Assembly: GCF_001417735.1 (NCBI RefSeq)
Contig: NZ_BBUZ01000031.1
Location: forward strand, 62,001-126,000
DNA length: 64,000 nt
Reading direction: 5' to 3'
From: Streptomyces sp. NBRC 110028
GTDB taxonomy: Bacteria; Actinomycetota; Actinomycetes; Streptomycetales; Streptomycetaceae
A program made the translations under genes and the position numbers. Shown here piece after piece: positions 9,697 to 18,335 of this stretch (position 1 is the stretch's first letter; every line of letters starts with the position of its first letter). The notes beneath the pieces are model-generated. The model saw only the letters and a list, made by a program, of their open reading frames with translations. It made no database searches and was not told the DNA's origin.

Positions 9697-10536
9697 GTGA
9701 CCACCCCGCCCGCGCTGCTCATCGCAGGCATCGGCACCCGAGACGCAAGGCGCGCCGGCGCCTTCCAGGACTTCGTACGGGAGTTGGGCGCGCGCCACCC
9801 CGACCTGCCCGTGGCGGGCGGCCTCACCAGGCCGGACGCTCCCCCGCTGGCCGACGCGGTGGCCCGGCTCGTCGGAGAGGGGGTGACGCGTTTCGCCGTC
9901 GTGCCCCTCAGCCTGAGCCCGGTGGAGCACCCCAGAGAGGGCGTCGCCGCCGCGCTGGCCCAGGAGGCGGAGCGGCACGCGGACGCCTCGTTCGTCTTCG
10001 GCCGCCCGCTGGGCCCGGACCCCCGGCTGCTGCGGGTGCTGGAGCAGCGGCTGGACGAGGCGCTGGGCGGCGGGCGGCGCTCCCCCTCGGACCGGGCGCA
10101 GACGACGGTGCTGCTGGTGGGCGACGGGTCGCCGCTGCCGGAGGGCAACGCCGAGGTGCACCGGGCCGCCCGGCTGCTGTGGGAGGGCCGTGGTTTCGCG
10201 GGCGTCGAGACGGCCTTCGCCTCGCTCGCCGCGCCGGACGTGCCCTCGGGTCTGGACCGCTGTGTGCGGCTCGGGGCGCGGCGGATCGTCGTGCTGCCGT
10301 ATTTCCTGTTCGGCGGGGACGCGCTGGAGCGGGTGCGGCAGCAGGCGGAGGGCTGGGCGCTCGCGCATCCGGAGGCCGAGGTGGTGTCCGCCGATGTCAT
10401 GGGCCCGACCGTGGAGTTGGCGGAGCTGGTCATGGAGCGCTACGAGGAGGTGGCCGGGGTGACCGAGCGGGCGCGGCTCGACGACGAGGCGGCTCATGCC
10501 CACGCCCATCCGGACCTCCACGCCGATGTCCGCTGA
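9697..10536 (+). CDS. diverged CbiX/sirohydrochlorin-chelatase-like protein
   Basis: A 279-aa two-domain class II chelatase homologue. Family members carry a metal-binding His in a GHGTRD motif; here the corresponding segment is AGIGTRDA, with Ile12 in its place. The second site His (VEHPREG, about residue 71) and the C-terminal half (AAPDVPSGLDRC...VVLPYFLFGG) are conserved. The usual Cys-rich end is absent and the protein ends in a His-rich tail (HAHAHPDLH). It may be a weak, altered or non-catalytic chelatase. AAGGAG precedes the GTG start, and cobC overlaps its 3' end. Confidence 0.78.
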   Translation: MTTPPALLIAGIGTRDARRAGAFQDFVRELGARHPDLPVAGGLTRPDAPPLADAVARLVGEGVTRFAVVPLSLSPVEHPREGVAAALAQEAERHADASFVFGRPLGPDPRLLRVLEQRLDEALGGGRRSPSDRAQTTVLLVGDGSPLPEGNAEVHRAARLLWEGRGFAGVETAFASLAAPDVPSGLDRCVRLGARRIVVLPYFLFGGDALERVRQQAEGWALAHPEAEVVSADVMGPTVELAELVMERYEEVAGVTERARLDDEAAHAHAHPDLHADVR

Positions 10537-11605
10537 CACACCTGCCGGTGGTGCGGTCCCCGGGTTCGATCTGCGGCATCACGGGGACGCGGAGGTGCGG
10601 GGCGCCGAGGCCGGGCTGACGGATCTCGCGGTCAACGTCCGGGCCGGTACGCCGCCGCGCTGGCTCAAGGACCGTATCGCCGCGTCCCTCGACGGGCTGG
10701 CCGCCTACCCGGACGGGCGGGCGGCGCGCGCCGCGGTGGCCGCGTGCCATGGGGTGCCGGAGGGGCGGGTGCTGCTGACGGCGGGGGCCGCGGAGGCGTT
10801 CGTGCTGATCGCCCGCGCCCTTCCGGCGCGGCGCCCGGTGGTGGTGCATCCGCAGTTCACCGAGCCGGAGGCCGCGCTGCGGGACGCCGGGCATCCGGTG
10901 GAGCGGGTGCTGCTCGACGAGCGGGACGGCTTCCGGCTGGATGCGGCGGCGGTGCCGGACGACGCCGATCTGGTGGTCGTCGGCAATCCCACCAACCCCA
11001 CCTCCGTGCTGCACCCGGCCGCCGCCCTCGCCGAACTGGCCCGGCCCGGGCGGACGCTGGTGGTGGACGAGGCGTTCATGGACGCCGTGCCGGGCGAACC
11101 CGCGTCGCTCGCCTCCCGCACCGATGTGCCGGGGCTGGTCGTGCTGCGCAGCCTCACCAAGACCTGGGGGCTCGCGGGGCTGCGTATCGGATACGTGCTC
11201 GCGGACCCCGGGATCGTCGCCGGGCTGGAGCGGGTACAGCCGCTGTGGCCGGTGTCCGCCCCGGCCCTGGCGGCGGCGGAGGCGTGCTGTGCGCCCGCCG
11301 CGCTGGCCGAGGCGGCGCGGGCCGCCGAGCGGACCGCCGCCGACCGCGCCTATCTGGCCGGCCGGCTGGGCGAGTTCGGCGAGGCCGGGCTGCGGGTGTG
11401 CGGCCCGGCGGCCGGTCCGTTCCTGCTGGTCCGGCTGCCGGACGCGGCGGCGATACGGGCCCGCCTGCGCGACCTCGGCTTCGCGGTGCGCCGCGGGGAC
11501 ACCTTCCCGGGGCTGGGCCCGGACTGGCTGCGGCTGGCCGTCCGCGACCGCGATACGACCGACCGCCTGGTCATCGCCCTGGCCAAGGCCCTGCAGGACG
11601 GCTGA
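10526..11605 (+). CDS. cobC: CobC-type PLP-dependent aminotransferase/decarboxylase
   Basis: A fold-type I PLP enzyme of the histidinol-phosphate aminotransferase group, found in actinobacterial B12 clusters as CobC or L-threonine-phosphate decarboxylase; it probably makes the aminopropanol-phosphate used by CobD. The 359-aa protein shows VGNPTNPTS (about residues 151-159), the acidic VVDEAF strand end, and the PLP Lys in RSLTKTWGLAGLRIGY (about 208). ATG 10526 overlaps the upstream gene by 11 nt; ATG 10496 is an in-frame alternative. It is the last gene of the cob unit. Confidence 0.82.
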   Translation: MSADTPAGGAVPGFDLRHHGDAEVRGAEAGLTDLAVNVRAGTPPRWLKDRIAASLDGLAAYPDGRAARAAVAACHGVPEGRVLLTAGAAEAFVLIARALPARRPVVVHPQFTEPEAALRDAGHPVERVLLDERDGFRLDAAAVPDDADLVVVGNPTNPTSVLHPAAALAELARPGRTLVVDEAFMDAVPGEPASLASRTDVPGLVVLRSLTKTWGLAGLRIGYVLADPGIVAGLERVQPLWPVSAPALAAAEACCAPAALAEAARAAERTAADRAYLAGRLGEFGEAGLRVCGPAAGPFLLVRLPDAAAIRARLRDLGFAVRRGDTFPGLGPDWLRLAVRDRDTTDRLVIALAKALQDG

Positions 11606-11638
11606 GCCTCGCCACGGGCCCCGGAAGGCCCCTTGGGG

Positions 11639-11720
11639 GGCCTGCCCGGGCGGGGTGAGCCGCGCCGGGCAGGCCCTGGCCGGTGCCGGGGGCCGGGGTG
11701 GGTCGGCCTCCGGCACCGGC
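11639..11720. terminator. two consecutive hairpins between convergent genes
   Basis: An 11-bp stem pairs GGCCTGCCCGG (11639-11649) with CCGGGCAGGCC (11665-11675). A second pairs GCCGGTGCCGG (11679-11689) with CCGGCACCGGC (11710-11720). They lie between the end of cobC and the end of the convergent LAETG gene, so they probably terminate both directions. Confidence 0.7.
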
Positions 11721-11739
11721 TGCTGGGTGGGGTGGTGCC

Positions 11740-12666
11740 TTACGCATCACCGCGCGTTCCGGCGGCCCGCCGACGGCGGGCCAGGATCACCGCGCCGCCA
11801 CCGGCGGCGAGCAGCACGGCGCCGCCTGACACCAGGTACGGGGTGGCCGAGCTGCCGCCGGTCTCGGCGAGGTGCTCCGGCTTGGGCTCCGACTTGGTCT
11901 GGTTGCCGACCTGCGGCTTCTCCGGCTTGGCCGGGACGCCGGGCGCCTCACAGGTCGCGTGGGCCAGGGTGACCTGGCCCTCGACCTCGGAGACGTTGAG
12001 CTTGAGCGGGTTCACCGAGACCTTCAGCGCGAGCGCGGTGGCCGCCGCGGTCCGCGAGGTGGTCGCCGTGCGCGACAGATCCAGGCTCACCTGACCGAGC
12101 GAGGGCACGTCGACCTTGGTGGAGGCGCCCGCGGTCAGGGTGGCCTTCTTGCCGAGCACACTGACCGTGCCCAGCACGTTGGAGTCGGCGGTCGGCTTCT
12201 TCCCGGCCGCGCACACGGCCTTCGAGGTGACCTGCTCGACCGTGATGAGCGGCACCGAGAGCAGCCCGGGCACGTTCACCTTGGCGTTGACGAGGTTGGA
12301 GTAGCCCTCGGACCGGGCCGCGTCCGTGGCGGCGCGGGCCGTGGCCACGTCGGCGCGCAGCACGCTGAAGGGGCGGTCGCCGTTGACACCCGCCACGGTA
12401 GCGCTGAGCGCGGTCTTGCTGGCGGTCCGGGGCGCCTGGACCTCGTTCAGCGAGGTCACCAGCGGTGCGGTGACGGTCTTGTTGAGGAGCGAGACGCTCA
12501 GGTCGGTACGGAGCACGGCCGCGCTGGCCTTGCCGGCGGTGTTGCCGGTCCGGGCCTGCGCCGTGGCCGCGGGCAGGACGCCCAGGACGGAGACGGCGCA
12601 GACGCCGGAGACCGCCACCAGACGGCGGGCGGGCATGCCGAAGAAGGTATTGCGTGAAAAGGACAC
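11740..12666 (-). CDS. LAETG-anchored secreted protein (SCO1860-like)
   Basis: A 308-aa exported protein of unknown function. It has a signal peptide (about residues 1-38, ending near ATAQA), an Ala/Thr/Val-rich beta-type body with two Cys, a Pro/Lys-rich spacer, and a C-terminal sorting signal: LAETGG (about 275), a hydrophobic helix and an RRRR tail. By family knowledge LAETG is cleaved by class E sortases in Streptomyces, which would attach this protein to peptidoglycan. The start is GTG with a GGGGGT ribosome site. The gene is monocistronic and convergent with cobC. Confidence 0.86.
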   Translation of the reverse strand: MSFSRNTFFGMPARRLVAVSGVCAVSVLGVLPAATAQARTGNTAGKASAAVLRTDLSVSLLNKTVTAPLVTSLNEVQAPRTASKTALSATVAGVNGDRPFSVLRADVATARAATDAARSEGYSNLVNAKVNVPGLLSVPLITVEQVTSKAVCAAGKKPTADSNVLGTVSVLGKKATLTAGASTKVDVPSLGQVSLDLSRTATTSRTAAATALALKVSVNPLKLNVSEVEGQVTLAHATCEAPGVPAKPEKPQVGNQTKSEPKPEHLAETGGSSATPYLVSGGAVLLAAGGGAVILARRRRAAGTRGDA

Positions 12667-12861
12667 GTGAGTTGACCCCCACAGGAGACATGGAGCCGCC
12701 GGCGCCTGCCGCGGGGGACTCCACGGGCGCCGACGGCCTCGACGACGCCATATTTGCGCACCGAGGGTAAACAGGCAGACACATGAAGACCGTTCATCCC
12801 AAAGGGTGTTGTTCGCCGAAGCGTTCGACCGCCTCGTGTCCCCAGGCCCCCTGGACCCCGC

Positions 12862-13977
12862 TCAGAACACCCGGCCCCGCAGCACCACCCGGCGCGGCGC
12901 CGTCAGCACCCGTACGTCGGTCCGCGGATCGGCGTCGTACACCACGAGGTCGGCGGGGGCGCCCTCGGTGATCCCGGGCCGTCCCAGCCAGGCCCGGGCG
13001 CCCCAGGTGGCCGCCGACAGCGCGTCCCGCACCGGGATGCCCGCCTTGACCAGCTCGGCGACCTCCTGGCCGACCAGCCCGTGCGCGAGCGAACCGCCCG
13101 CGTCGGTGCCGGTGTAGACGGGGATGCCCGCGTCCCAGGCGGCGCGCACCGTGTCGTAGCGCCGCGCGTGCAGCCGCCGCATGTGGTCGGCCCAGCGCGG
13201 GAACTTGGCCTCGCCGCTGTCCGCGAGCGTCGGGAAGGTGGCGATGTTGACGAGGGTCGGGACGATGGCGACGCCCCGCTCGGCGAACAGCGGAATGGTG
13301 TCCTCGGTCAGCCCGGTCGCGTGCTCGACGCAGTCGATCCCGGCCTCGACCAGCGGGGCCAGGGTCTCTTCGGCGAAGCAGTGCGCCGTGACCCGCGCCC
13401 CGAGCCGGTGGGCCTCGGCGATGGCCGCCTCGACCGCTCCGCGCGGCCAGCAGGCGGCGAGGTCGCCGCTGTCCCGGTCGATCCAGTCGCCGACGAGCTT
13501 GACCCAGCCGTCGCCGCGGCGCGCCTCGGCCGCCACGTAGGCGACCAGGTCCTCCGGTTCGATCTCGTGCGCGTAGTTGCGGATGTAGCGCTTGGTGCGG
13601 GCGATGTGACGGCCCGCCCGGATGATGCGGGGCAGGTCCTCGCGGTCGTCGACCCAGCGGGTGTCGGACGGCGATCCGGCGTCGCGCAGCAGCAGCGCCC
13701 CGGCGTCGCGTTCGGTGAGGGCCTGCTTCTCGCTCGTCGCGTCGTCCACCGCGCCGTGGGCGTCCAGGCCGACGTGGCAGTGGGCGTCGACGAGCCCGGG
13801 CAGGACCCAGCCGTCCAGCCTCGATACGTCCCGCGCCCCGGCCGGCCGGTCGAAGGTGATCTTTCCGTCGATCACCCACAGTTCGTCCCGCAGTCCGTCT
13901 TGGCCGCCCCCGGCGTCCCCGTCCTCCGGGCCGACCAGGATCCGCCCCGTGATGTGCAGCACCGCGCTCTCCCTCAT
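12862..13977 (-). CDS. metal-dependent amidohydrolase
   Basis: A 371-aa amidohydrolase-superfamily enzyme related to imidazolonepropionase/prolidase-type members. Visible metal and catalytic elements are DAHCHVGLDAHG (about residues 61-72), a Lys in GWVKLVGDW that may be the carbamylated ligand or its neighbour, TAHCFAEE, CVEHATG, and the Asp in GTDAGGS. The C-terminal strand closes the barrel (PADLVVYDADP). A GTG 15 nt inside this start has the better ribosome site (GAGGGAG, 6 nt away), so the true N-terminus may be a few residues shorter. The substrate is unknown. Confidence 0.83.
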   Translation of the reverse strand: MRESAVLHITGRILVGPEDGDAGGGQDGLRDELWVIDGKITFDRPAGARDVSRLDGWVLPGLVDAHCHVGLDAHGAVDDATSEKQALTERDAGALLLRDAGSPSDTRWVDDREDLPRIIRAGRHIARTKRYIRNYAHEIEPEDLVAYVAAEARRGDGWVKLVGDWIDRDSGDLAACWPRGAVEAAIAEAHRLGARVTAHCFAEETLAPLVEAGIDCVEHATGLTEDTIPLFAERGVAIVPTLVNIATFPTLADSGEAKFPRWADHMRRLHARRYDTVRAAWDAGIPVYTGTDAGGSLAHGLVGQEVAELVKAGIPVRDALSAATWGARAWLGRPGITEGAPADLVVYDADPRTDVRVLTAPRRVVLRGRVF

Positions 13978-14113
13978 ATCACGCACTGTACGAGACGGCG
14001 CCGGGGTGCTGACCGGCCAATTCCCGGGAAGCGATAGAGCTCCCCTCGTACAACACAGGGAGCGCTGCTACGCTCACGCAACCCACCGGACGAGGGACAG
14101 TGAGGAGGCCCGC

Positions 14114-14827
14114 GTGAGCGCTCCTACCGATGGCCCGGCAGACGCGGCCGCCGACTTACCGCCAGCGGACCTACGGGCAGCGGACTTACGGACGGCCGGG
14201 GTGCGGACGGCCGACGCGCAGGCGGAGTTCCGGGAGTTCTTCGAGCGGCACCATGCCGAGCTGGCCCGCCTCGCCCATCTGCTGCTGGGCAGTTCCGACG
14301 GGGCGGACGACCTGACGGCCGACGCGCTGGTCGCGGTCTGGCACCGGTGGGACCGGGTGCGGCTCGCCGAGCATCCGGCCGCGTACGCCCGGGGCGTGGT
14401 GGCCAACCTGGCCCGGTCCCGGATCCGCAGCCTGGTGCGCGAGCGGCGGCGGGTGGCGCTGTTCTCCTCGGAGCGCTCGGACCGGGTGGACGATCCGGAT
14501 GTGTCCGCCATGGTGGATGTGCAGGCCGCGCTGGTGAGGCTGCCGTTCCGGAAGCGGGCGTGTGTGGTGCTGCGGCACGCCTTCGACCTGTCGGAGCGGG
14601 ACACGGCCCGCACCCTCGGCATCTCGGTGGGCACGGTCAAGAGCCAGACCTCCCGTGGCATCGCCGAGCTGGAGCGGCTGCTCGGCCCTCCGGACGACGA
14701 CCCCGAGCGGCCCGCGGCGGGGACGCGGGCGCAGGCCCGGCCGGCGGCGCCGTCGGCACAGGAAACGGTGCGGGGGCTCCGCCCCGGCCGCGTGGGTCAC
14801 GCCGGGCACCCAGGAGGGAACGGTTGA
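14114..14827 (+). CDS. SigE-family ECF RNA polymerase sigma factor with two TTA codons
   Basis: A 237-aa ECF-like sigma factor. Region 2 is at about residues 38-105 (HHAELARLAHLLLG...AVWHRWDRV) and region 4 at about 135-190, with an HTH in DTARTLGISVGTVKSQTSRG. GAGGAGG precedes the GTG start. Before region 2 is a repetitive ADL/TA-rich segment whose Leu codons at 14156 and 14186 are TTA, which implies dependence on the bldA tRNA if this start is used. A GTG further in would avoid both codons but lacks such a ribosome site. The stop overlaps the next gene (TGATG). Confidence 0.85.
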   Translation: MSAPTDGPADAAADLPPADLRAADLRTAGVRTADAQAEFREFFERHHAELARLAHLLLGSSDGADDLTADALVAVWHRWDRVRLAEHPAAYARGVVANLARSRIRSLVRERRRVALFSSERSDRVDDPDVSAMVDVQAALVRLPFRKRACVVLRHAFDLSERDTARTLGISVGTVKSQTSRGIAELERLLGPPDDDPERPAAGTRAQARPAAPSAQETVRGLRPGRVGHAGHPGGNG

Positions 14828-15621
14828 TGATCGACCATCGCGACGACCGGCGCGATGTCGCCGCCGAACTGCGCGAGGCCGCCGAGGCGCACCAGCCGGA
14901 CCGGTCCCGGATGCTGGCCCGGGTCACCGCGGGCATGGCCGCGGACGAGCGGCGACGGCTCCGGCTCCGGCTCCGGCGCGCCCCGGGCCGGCAGTGGGCC
15001 CGGGTGGTGGGCCCGGCGGCGGGGCTGGCCGCGGCGGTGGCCGCCGCCGGGATCGCGGTGGTGACCACCGACACCGCCGACGGGCCGCAGACGGTACGGA
15101 CGTCGAGCGAACCGGCCGGGCCACCCGCGGGCCGGGGCGGCGACACGACGAAGCGGCCGGGCGGCGGCGCGGGGGACGAGGCTGGTCGGCACACGCCGAG
15201 CGCCTTTCCCACGACGGTCGGTCCAAACCATCTCGCCGATCCGGCGGTGCGCTCGCAGGGGGCGGTCAACCCCCATTCCAACCCGTACTGGGCGCAGAGT
15301 GACATCACGCTCACGACGAGCAAGCCGCTGACGTCGCTGACGGTGGAGCTGCGGGTCGCGGAGAACGGCGGGGTGCGCACCACCGGCTCCTTCAGCACCG
15401 TGCACACGGGCGGCCTGGCCACCTCGGTGCGCTCCGAGGACGGGGTGCTGGTCTTCCGCTGGACGCTCCGGAAGGGGGCTACGGTACCGGCGGGCCGCTA
15501 CGTCTTCGCGGGGCAGTACAACCACACCGAGGGCAGCCGGGACGCCGGACGGGACGGTTACTCCGCCACCGGCCACGGCCCGTCCGGGGCATTCGCCGTC
15601 CGCGGCGACTTTCGCCGGTAA
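14827..15621 (+). CDS. membrane-anchored protein coupled to the sigma factor, possible anti-sigma/sensor
   Basis: A 264-aa protein with an acidic/basic cytosolic N-terminus (about residues 1-60), one transmembrane helix (about 61-82), a Gly/Pro-rich linker, and an extracytoplasmic beta-rich domain (about 145-264) with many Ser/Thr/Tyr. One-base overlap with the sigma gene suggests a functional pair. The topology resembles a membrane anti-sigma factor or sensor, but no zinc-binding HxxxCxxC motif is present. I do not recognise the external domain. Confidence 0.7.
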   Translation: MIDHRDDRRDVAAELREAAEAHQPDRSRMLARVTAGMAADERRRLRLRLRRAPGRQWARVVGPAAGLAAAVAAAGIAVVTTDTADGPQTVRTSSEPAGPPAGRGGDTTKRPGGGAGDEAGRHTPSAFPTTVGPNHLADPAVRSQGAVNPHSNPYWAQSDITLTTSKPLTSLTVELRVAENGGVRTTGSFSTVHTGGLATSVRSEDGVLVFRWTLRKGATVPAGRYVFAGQYNHTEGSRDAGRDGYSATGHGPSGAFAVRGDFRR

Positions 15622-15780
15622 GCCCCCGAAGACCCGCCGGAATGAATTCGGGAAGGCCGTAAGATAAATTCGGGGCGTTTTCCAAGCACCTCTTCCCATC
15701 TCGTCTTCCCCGGCTTCCGATCTCTAAACGCACTTTTTTTAGTGGCCCAGGACACGGTAATTCGGCGGCATCACGAGCCC

Positions 15781-15796
15781 GTTACACATATGTGAC
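15781..15796. promoter_or_regulatory. GlnR-box-like dyad in the ectA upstream region
   Basis: The 342-base gene-free stretch before ectA holds a sequence of form GTTAC-N6-GTGAC containing the perfect palindrome CACATATGTG. This resembles one GlnR a-site/b-site pair (gTnAc-n6-GaAAc). GlnR-mediated control of ectABCD has been described in S. coelicolor, so the match is suggestive. The rest of the stretch is locally AT-rich and presumably carries the promoter. ectA itself has no clear Shine-Dalgarno sequence. Confidence 0.45.
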
Positions 15797-15963
15797 ACAC
15801 TCCACACCCAGTCCGTTTCACCCCACTAACTCCCCCTCAAATCACCGCTTTTCAGCGATCCGACGCGCGCATGCGCGCCCTCGCGTGATACCACATCGAC
15901 CCCCCTCTACGTAACCCCTCTCCTCGATGCATTTTTAGATCGCGCTGGGTAAATTGAATTTGC

Positions 15964-16512
15964 ATGACCGCCGCACAAGCAGACCGAGTAGGTGCCCGTA
16001 GCGAATTTGATTTGCCAGAGGGGCTGACCCTCGACACACCACGCGTCGAGGATGGAGCCGCGATCTGGCGAATCGCCCGCGACTCCAAGACTCTGGACCT
16101 CAACTCCTCCTACAGCTACCTCCTGTGGTGCCGCGACTTCGCGGCGACCTCCGTGGTGGCGCGCGACGCCGAGGGTGGACCGGTCGGCTTCATCACCGGC
16201 TACGTCCGCCCCGACCGGCCCGAGACCCTGGTGGTCTGGCAGGTCGCCGTCGACCAGGCGTGGCGCGGCCGCGGACTGGCCGCCACGCTGCTGGACGGGC
16301 TGACCGCCCGCGTCACCGCGACGGGCATCCGGGGCATCGAGACCACGATCACCCCGGACAACACCGCGTCGAACCGGCTGTTCACGTCCTTCGCGGAGCG
16401 GCACGGGGCGCCCGTCGAGCGCGAGGTGCTCTTCGACGGCGGCCTGTTCCCCGACGGAGGACACGAGCCCGAGGTGCTCTACCGCATCGGCCCGCTCGCG
16501 GACCGTGGCTGA
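15964..16512 (+). CDS. ectA: L-2,4-diaminobutyrate acetyltransferase EctA
   Basis: A GNAT enzyme that makes N-gamma-acetyl-diaminobutyrate, the second step of ectoine synthesis. The 182-aa protein has LNSSYSYLLWCRDFA (about residues 43-57) and the acetyl-CoA-binding AWRGRGLAATLL (about 99-110), both typical of EctA. It is first gene of ectABCD. The upstream sequence TTGAATTTGC before ATG gives no purine-rich ribosome site, so the mRNA might have a very short or absent leader. Confidence 0.95.
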   Translation: MTAAQADRVGARSEFDLPEGLTLDTPRVEDGAAIWRIARDSKTLDLNSSYSYLLWCRDFAATSVVARDAEGGPVGFITGYVRPDRPETLVVWQVAVDQAWRGRGLAATLLDGLTARVTATGIRGIETTITPDNTASNRLFTSFAERHGAPVEREVLFDGGLFPDGGHEPEVLYRIGPLADRG

Positions 16513-16622
16513 GCCCCGGATCCCCTGAGGTCATCCCCGATTCCCGCCCCCGACCCCCTGTACCCCGAGGGCGTACGCCCTTCACCCCCTCACCCCTCGC
16601 ACTCATCTCCCAGGAGAATGCT

Positions 16623-17885
16623 GTGACCATCACCCCGCCCGCCCTGAGCGTCTTCGAGGCCCTGGAGTCGGAGGTGCGCAGCTACTGCCGCGGTTGGCCT
16701 GCTGTCTTCGACCGCGCGCAGGGCAGCCACATGTACGACGAGGACGGCCACACCTACCTCGACTTCTTCGCCGGAGCCGGGTCGCTCAACTACGGCCACA
16801 ACAACCCGGTCCTGAAACGGGCGCTGATCGACTACATCGAGCGTGACGGCGTCACGCACGGTCTGGACATGTCGACCACGGCCAAGCGCGCGTTCCTGGA
16901 GTCGTTCCAGAACAACATCCTGCGCCCGCGCGACCTGCCGTACAAGGTCATGTTCCCGGGCCCGACGGGCACCAACGCGGTCGAGGCCGCGCTGAAGCTG
17001 GCCCGTAAGGTCAAGGGGCGCGAGTCGATCGTCTCGTTCACCAACGCCTTCCACGGCATGTCGCTGGGTTCGCTCGCCGTCACCGGCAACGCCTTCAAGC
17101 GGGCCGGCGCGGGCATCCCGCTGGTCCACGGCACCCCGATGCCGTTCGACAACTACTTCGACGGCGCGGTCGAGGACTTCCTGTGGTTCGAGCGGCTGCT
17201 CGAGGACCAGGGCTCCGGCCTCAACAAGCCCGCCGCCGTGATCGTCGAGACCGTGCAGGGCGAGGGCGGCATCAACGTCGCGCGCGCCGAGTGGCTGCGC
17301 GCCCTGGCCGATCTGTGCGAGCGCCAGGACATGCTGCTGATCGTCGACGACATCCAGATGGGCTGCGGCCGCACCGGTGCCTTCTTCTCCTTCGAGGAGG
17401 CGGGCATCACCCCGGACATCGTCACGGTCTCCAAGTCGATCAGCGGTTACGGCCTGCCGCTGGCGCTCACCCTCTTCAAGCCGGAGCTGGACATCTGGGA
17501 GCCGGGTGAGCACAACGGCACGTTCCGCGGCAACAACCCCGCGTTCGTGACCGCCGCCGCGACCCTGGACACCTACTGGGCCGACGGCCAGATGGAGAAG
17601 CAGACGCTGGCCCGCGGCGAGCAGGTCGAGCAGGGCCTGCGCGCCATCTGCGAGGAGAACTCCGGCACCTCCTTCCGCGGCCGCGGCCTGGTGTGGGGCA
17701 TGGAGTTCGAGGACAAGCCGCGCGCCTCGGCCGTCTGCAAGCGCGCCTTCGAACTGGGCCTGCTGGTCGAGACCTCCGGTCCGGAGAGCGAGGTCGTCAA
17801 GCTGCTGCCCGCGCTGACGATGACGCCCGAAGAGCTGGACGAGGGTCTGCGGATCCTCGCCCGGGCGGTTCGCGAAACCGCCTGA
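16623..17885 (+). CDS. ectB: diaminobutyrate-2-oxoglutarate transaminase EctB
   Basis: PLP-dependent class III aminotransferase that converts aspartate-semialdehyde plus glutamate to L-2,4-diaminobutyrate, committing flux to ectoine. The 420-aa protein shows NYGHNNP (about residue 59), the acidic LIVDDIQMGCGRTG (about 239-252) and the PLP Lys in VSKSISGYGLP (about 268). AGGAG stands 7 nt before the GTG start. A three-codon frame ATG-CTG-TGA overlaps this start in another frame. It lies 110 nt after ectA. Confidence 0.96.
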   Translation: MTITPPALSVFEALESEVRSYCRGWPAVFDRAQGSHMYDEDGHTYLDFFAGAGSLNYGHNNPVLKRALIDYIERDGVTHGLDMSTTAKRAFLESFQNNILRPRDLPYKVMFPGPTGTNAVEAALKLARKVKGRESIVSFTNAFHGMSLGSLAVTGNAFKRAGAGIPLVHGTPMPFDNYFDGAVEDFLWFERLLEDQGSGLNKPAAVIVETVQGEGGINVARAEWLRALADLCERQDMLLIVDDIQMGCGRTGAFFSFEEAGITPDIVTVSKSISGYGLPLALTLFKPELDIWEPGEHNGTFRGNNPAFVTAAATLDTYWADGQMEKQTLARGEQVEQGLRAICEENSGTSFRGRGLVWGMEFEDKPRASAVCKRAFELGLLVETSGPESEVVKLLPALTMTPEELDEGLRILARAVRETA

Positions 17886-17926
17886 ACACCCTACGTAACG
17901 TAATAACAGAAAGGCAGCGACTCACC

Positions 17927-18331
17927 GTGATCGTCCGATCCTTCAAGGACATCGAGGGCACCGAGAGGCATGTAAAGGCCAAATCGGGTACCTGGGAGAG
18001 CAAGCGCATCGTGCTCGCACGGGAGAAGGTCGGCTTCTCCCTGCACGAGACCACGCTCTACGCGGGCACCGAGACGTCCATGTGGTACGCCAACCACATC
18101 GAAGCGGTCCTCTGCGTCGAGGGGGAGGCCGAGCTCACCAACGACGAGAACGGTGAGAAGCACACCATCACGCCCGGCACCATGTATCTGCTGGATGGAC
18201 ACGAGAAGCACACCATGCGCATCAAAAAGGACTTCCGATGCGTTTGCGTCTTCAACCCGCCGATCACCGGACGGGAGGACCATGATGAGAACGGGGTTTA
18301 CCCCCTGATCACCGAGACCGAGGAGGCATGA
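17927..18331 (+). CDS. ectC: L-ectoine synthase EctC
   Basis: A cupin enzyme that cyclises N-gamma-acetyl-diaminobutyrate to ectoine. The 134-aa length is typical. Family residues are seen in the WYANHIEAVLCVEGE metal-binding stretch (about residues 50-64) and in TMYLLDGHEKHTMR. AGAAAGGCAG precedes the GTG. It is spaced 41 nt from ectB and 4 nt from ectD. Confidence 0.95.
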   Translation: MIVRSFKDIEGTERHVKAKSGTWESKRIVLAREKVGFSLHETTLYAGTETSMWYANHIEAVLCVEGEAELTNDENGEKHTITPGTMYLLDGHEKHTMRIKKDFRCVCVFNPPITGREDHDENGVYPLITETEEA

Positions 18332-18335
18332 TCCG

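Noticed and set aside
14827..15621. Zinc-binding anti-sigma factor (ZAS type)
   Set aside because: No HxxxCxxC motif is present. Only the coupling and single-helix topology support a regulatory role, so the call was kept general.
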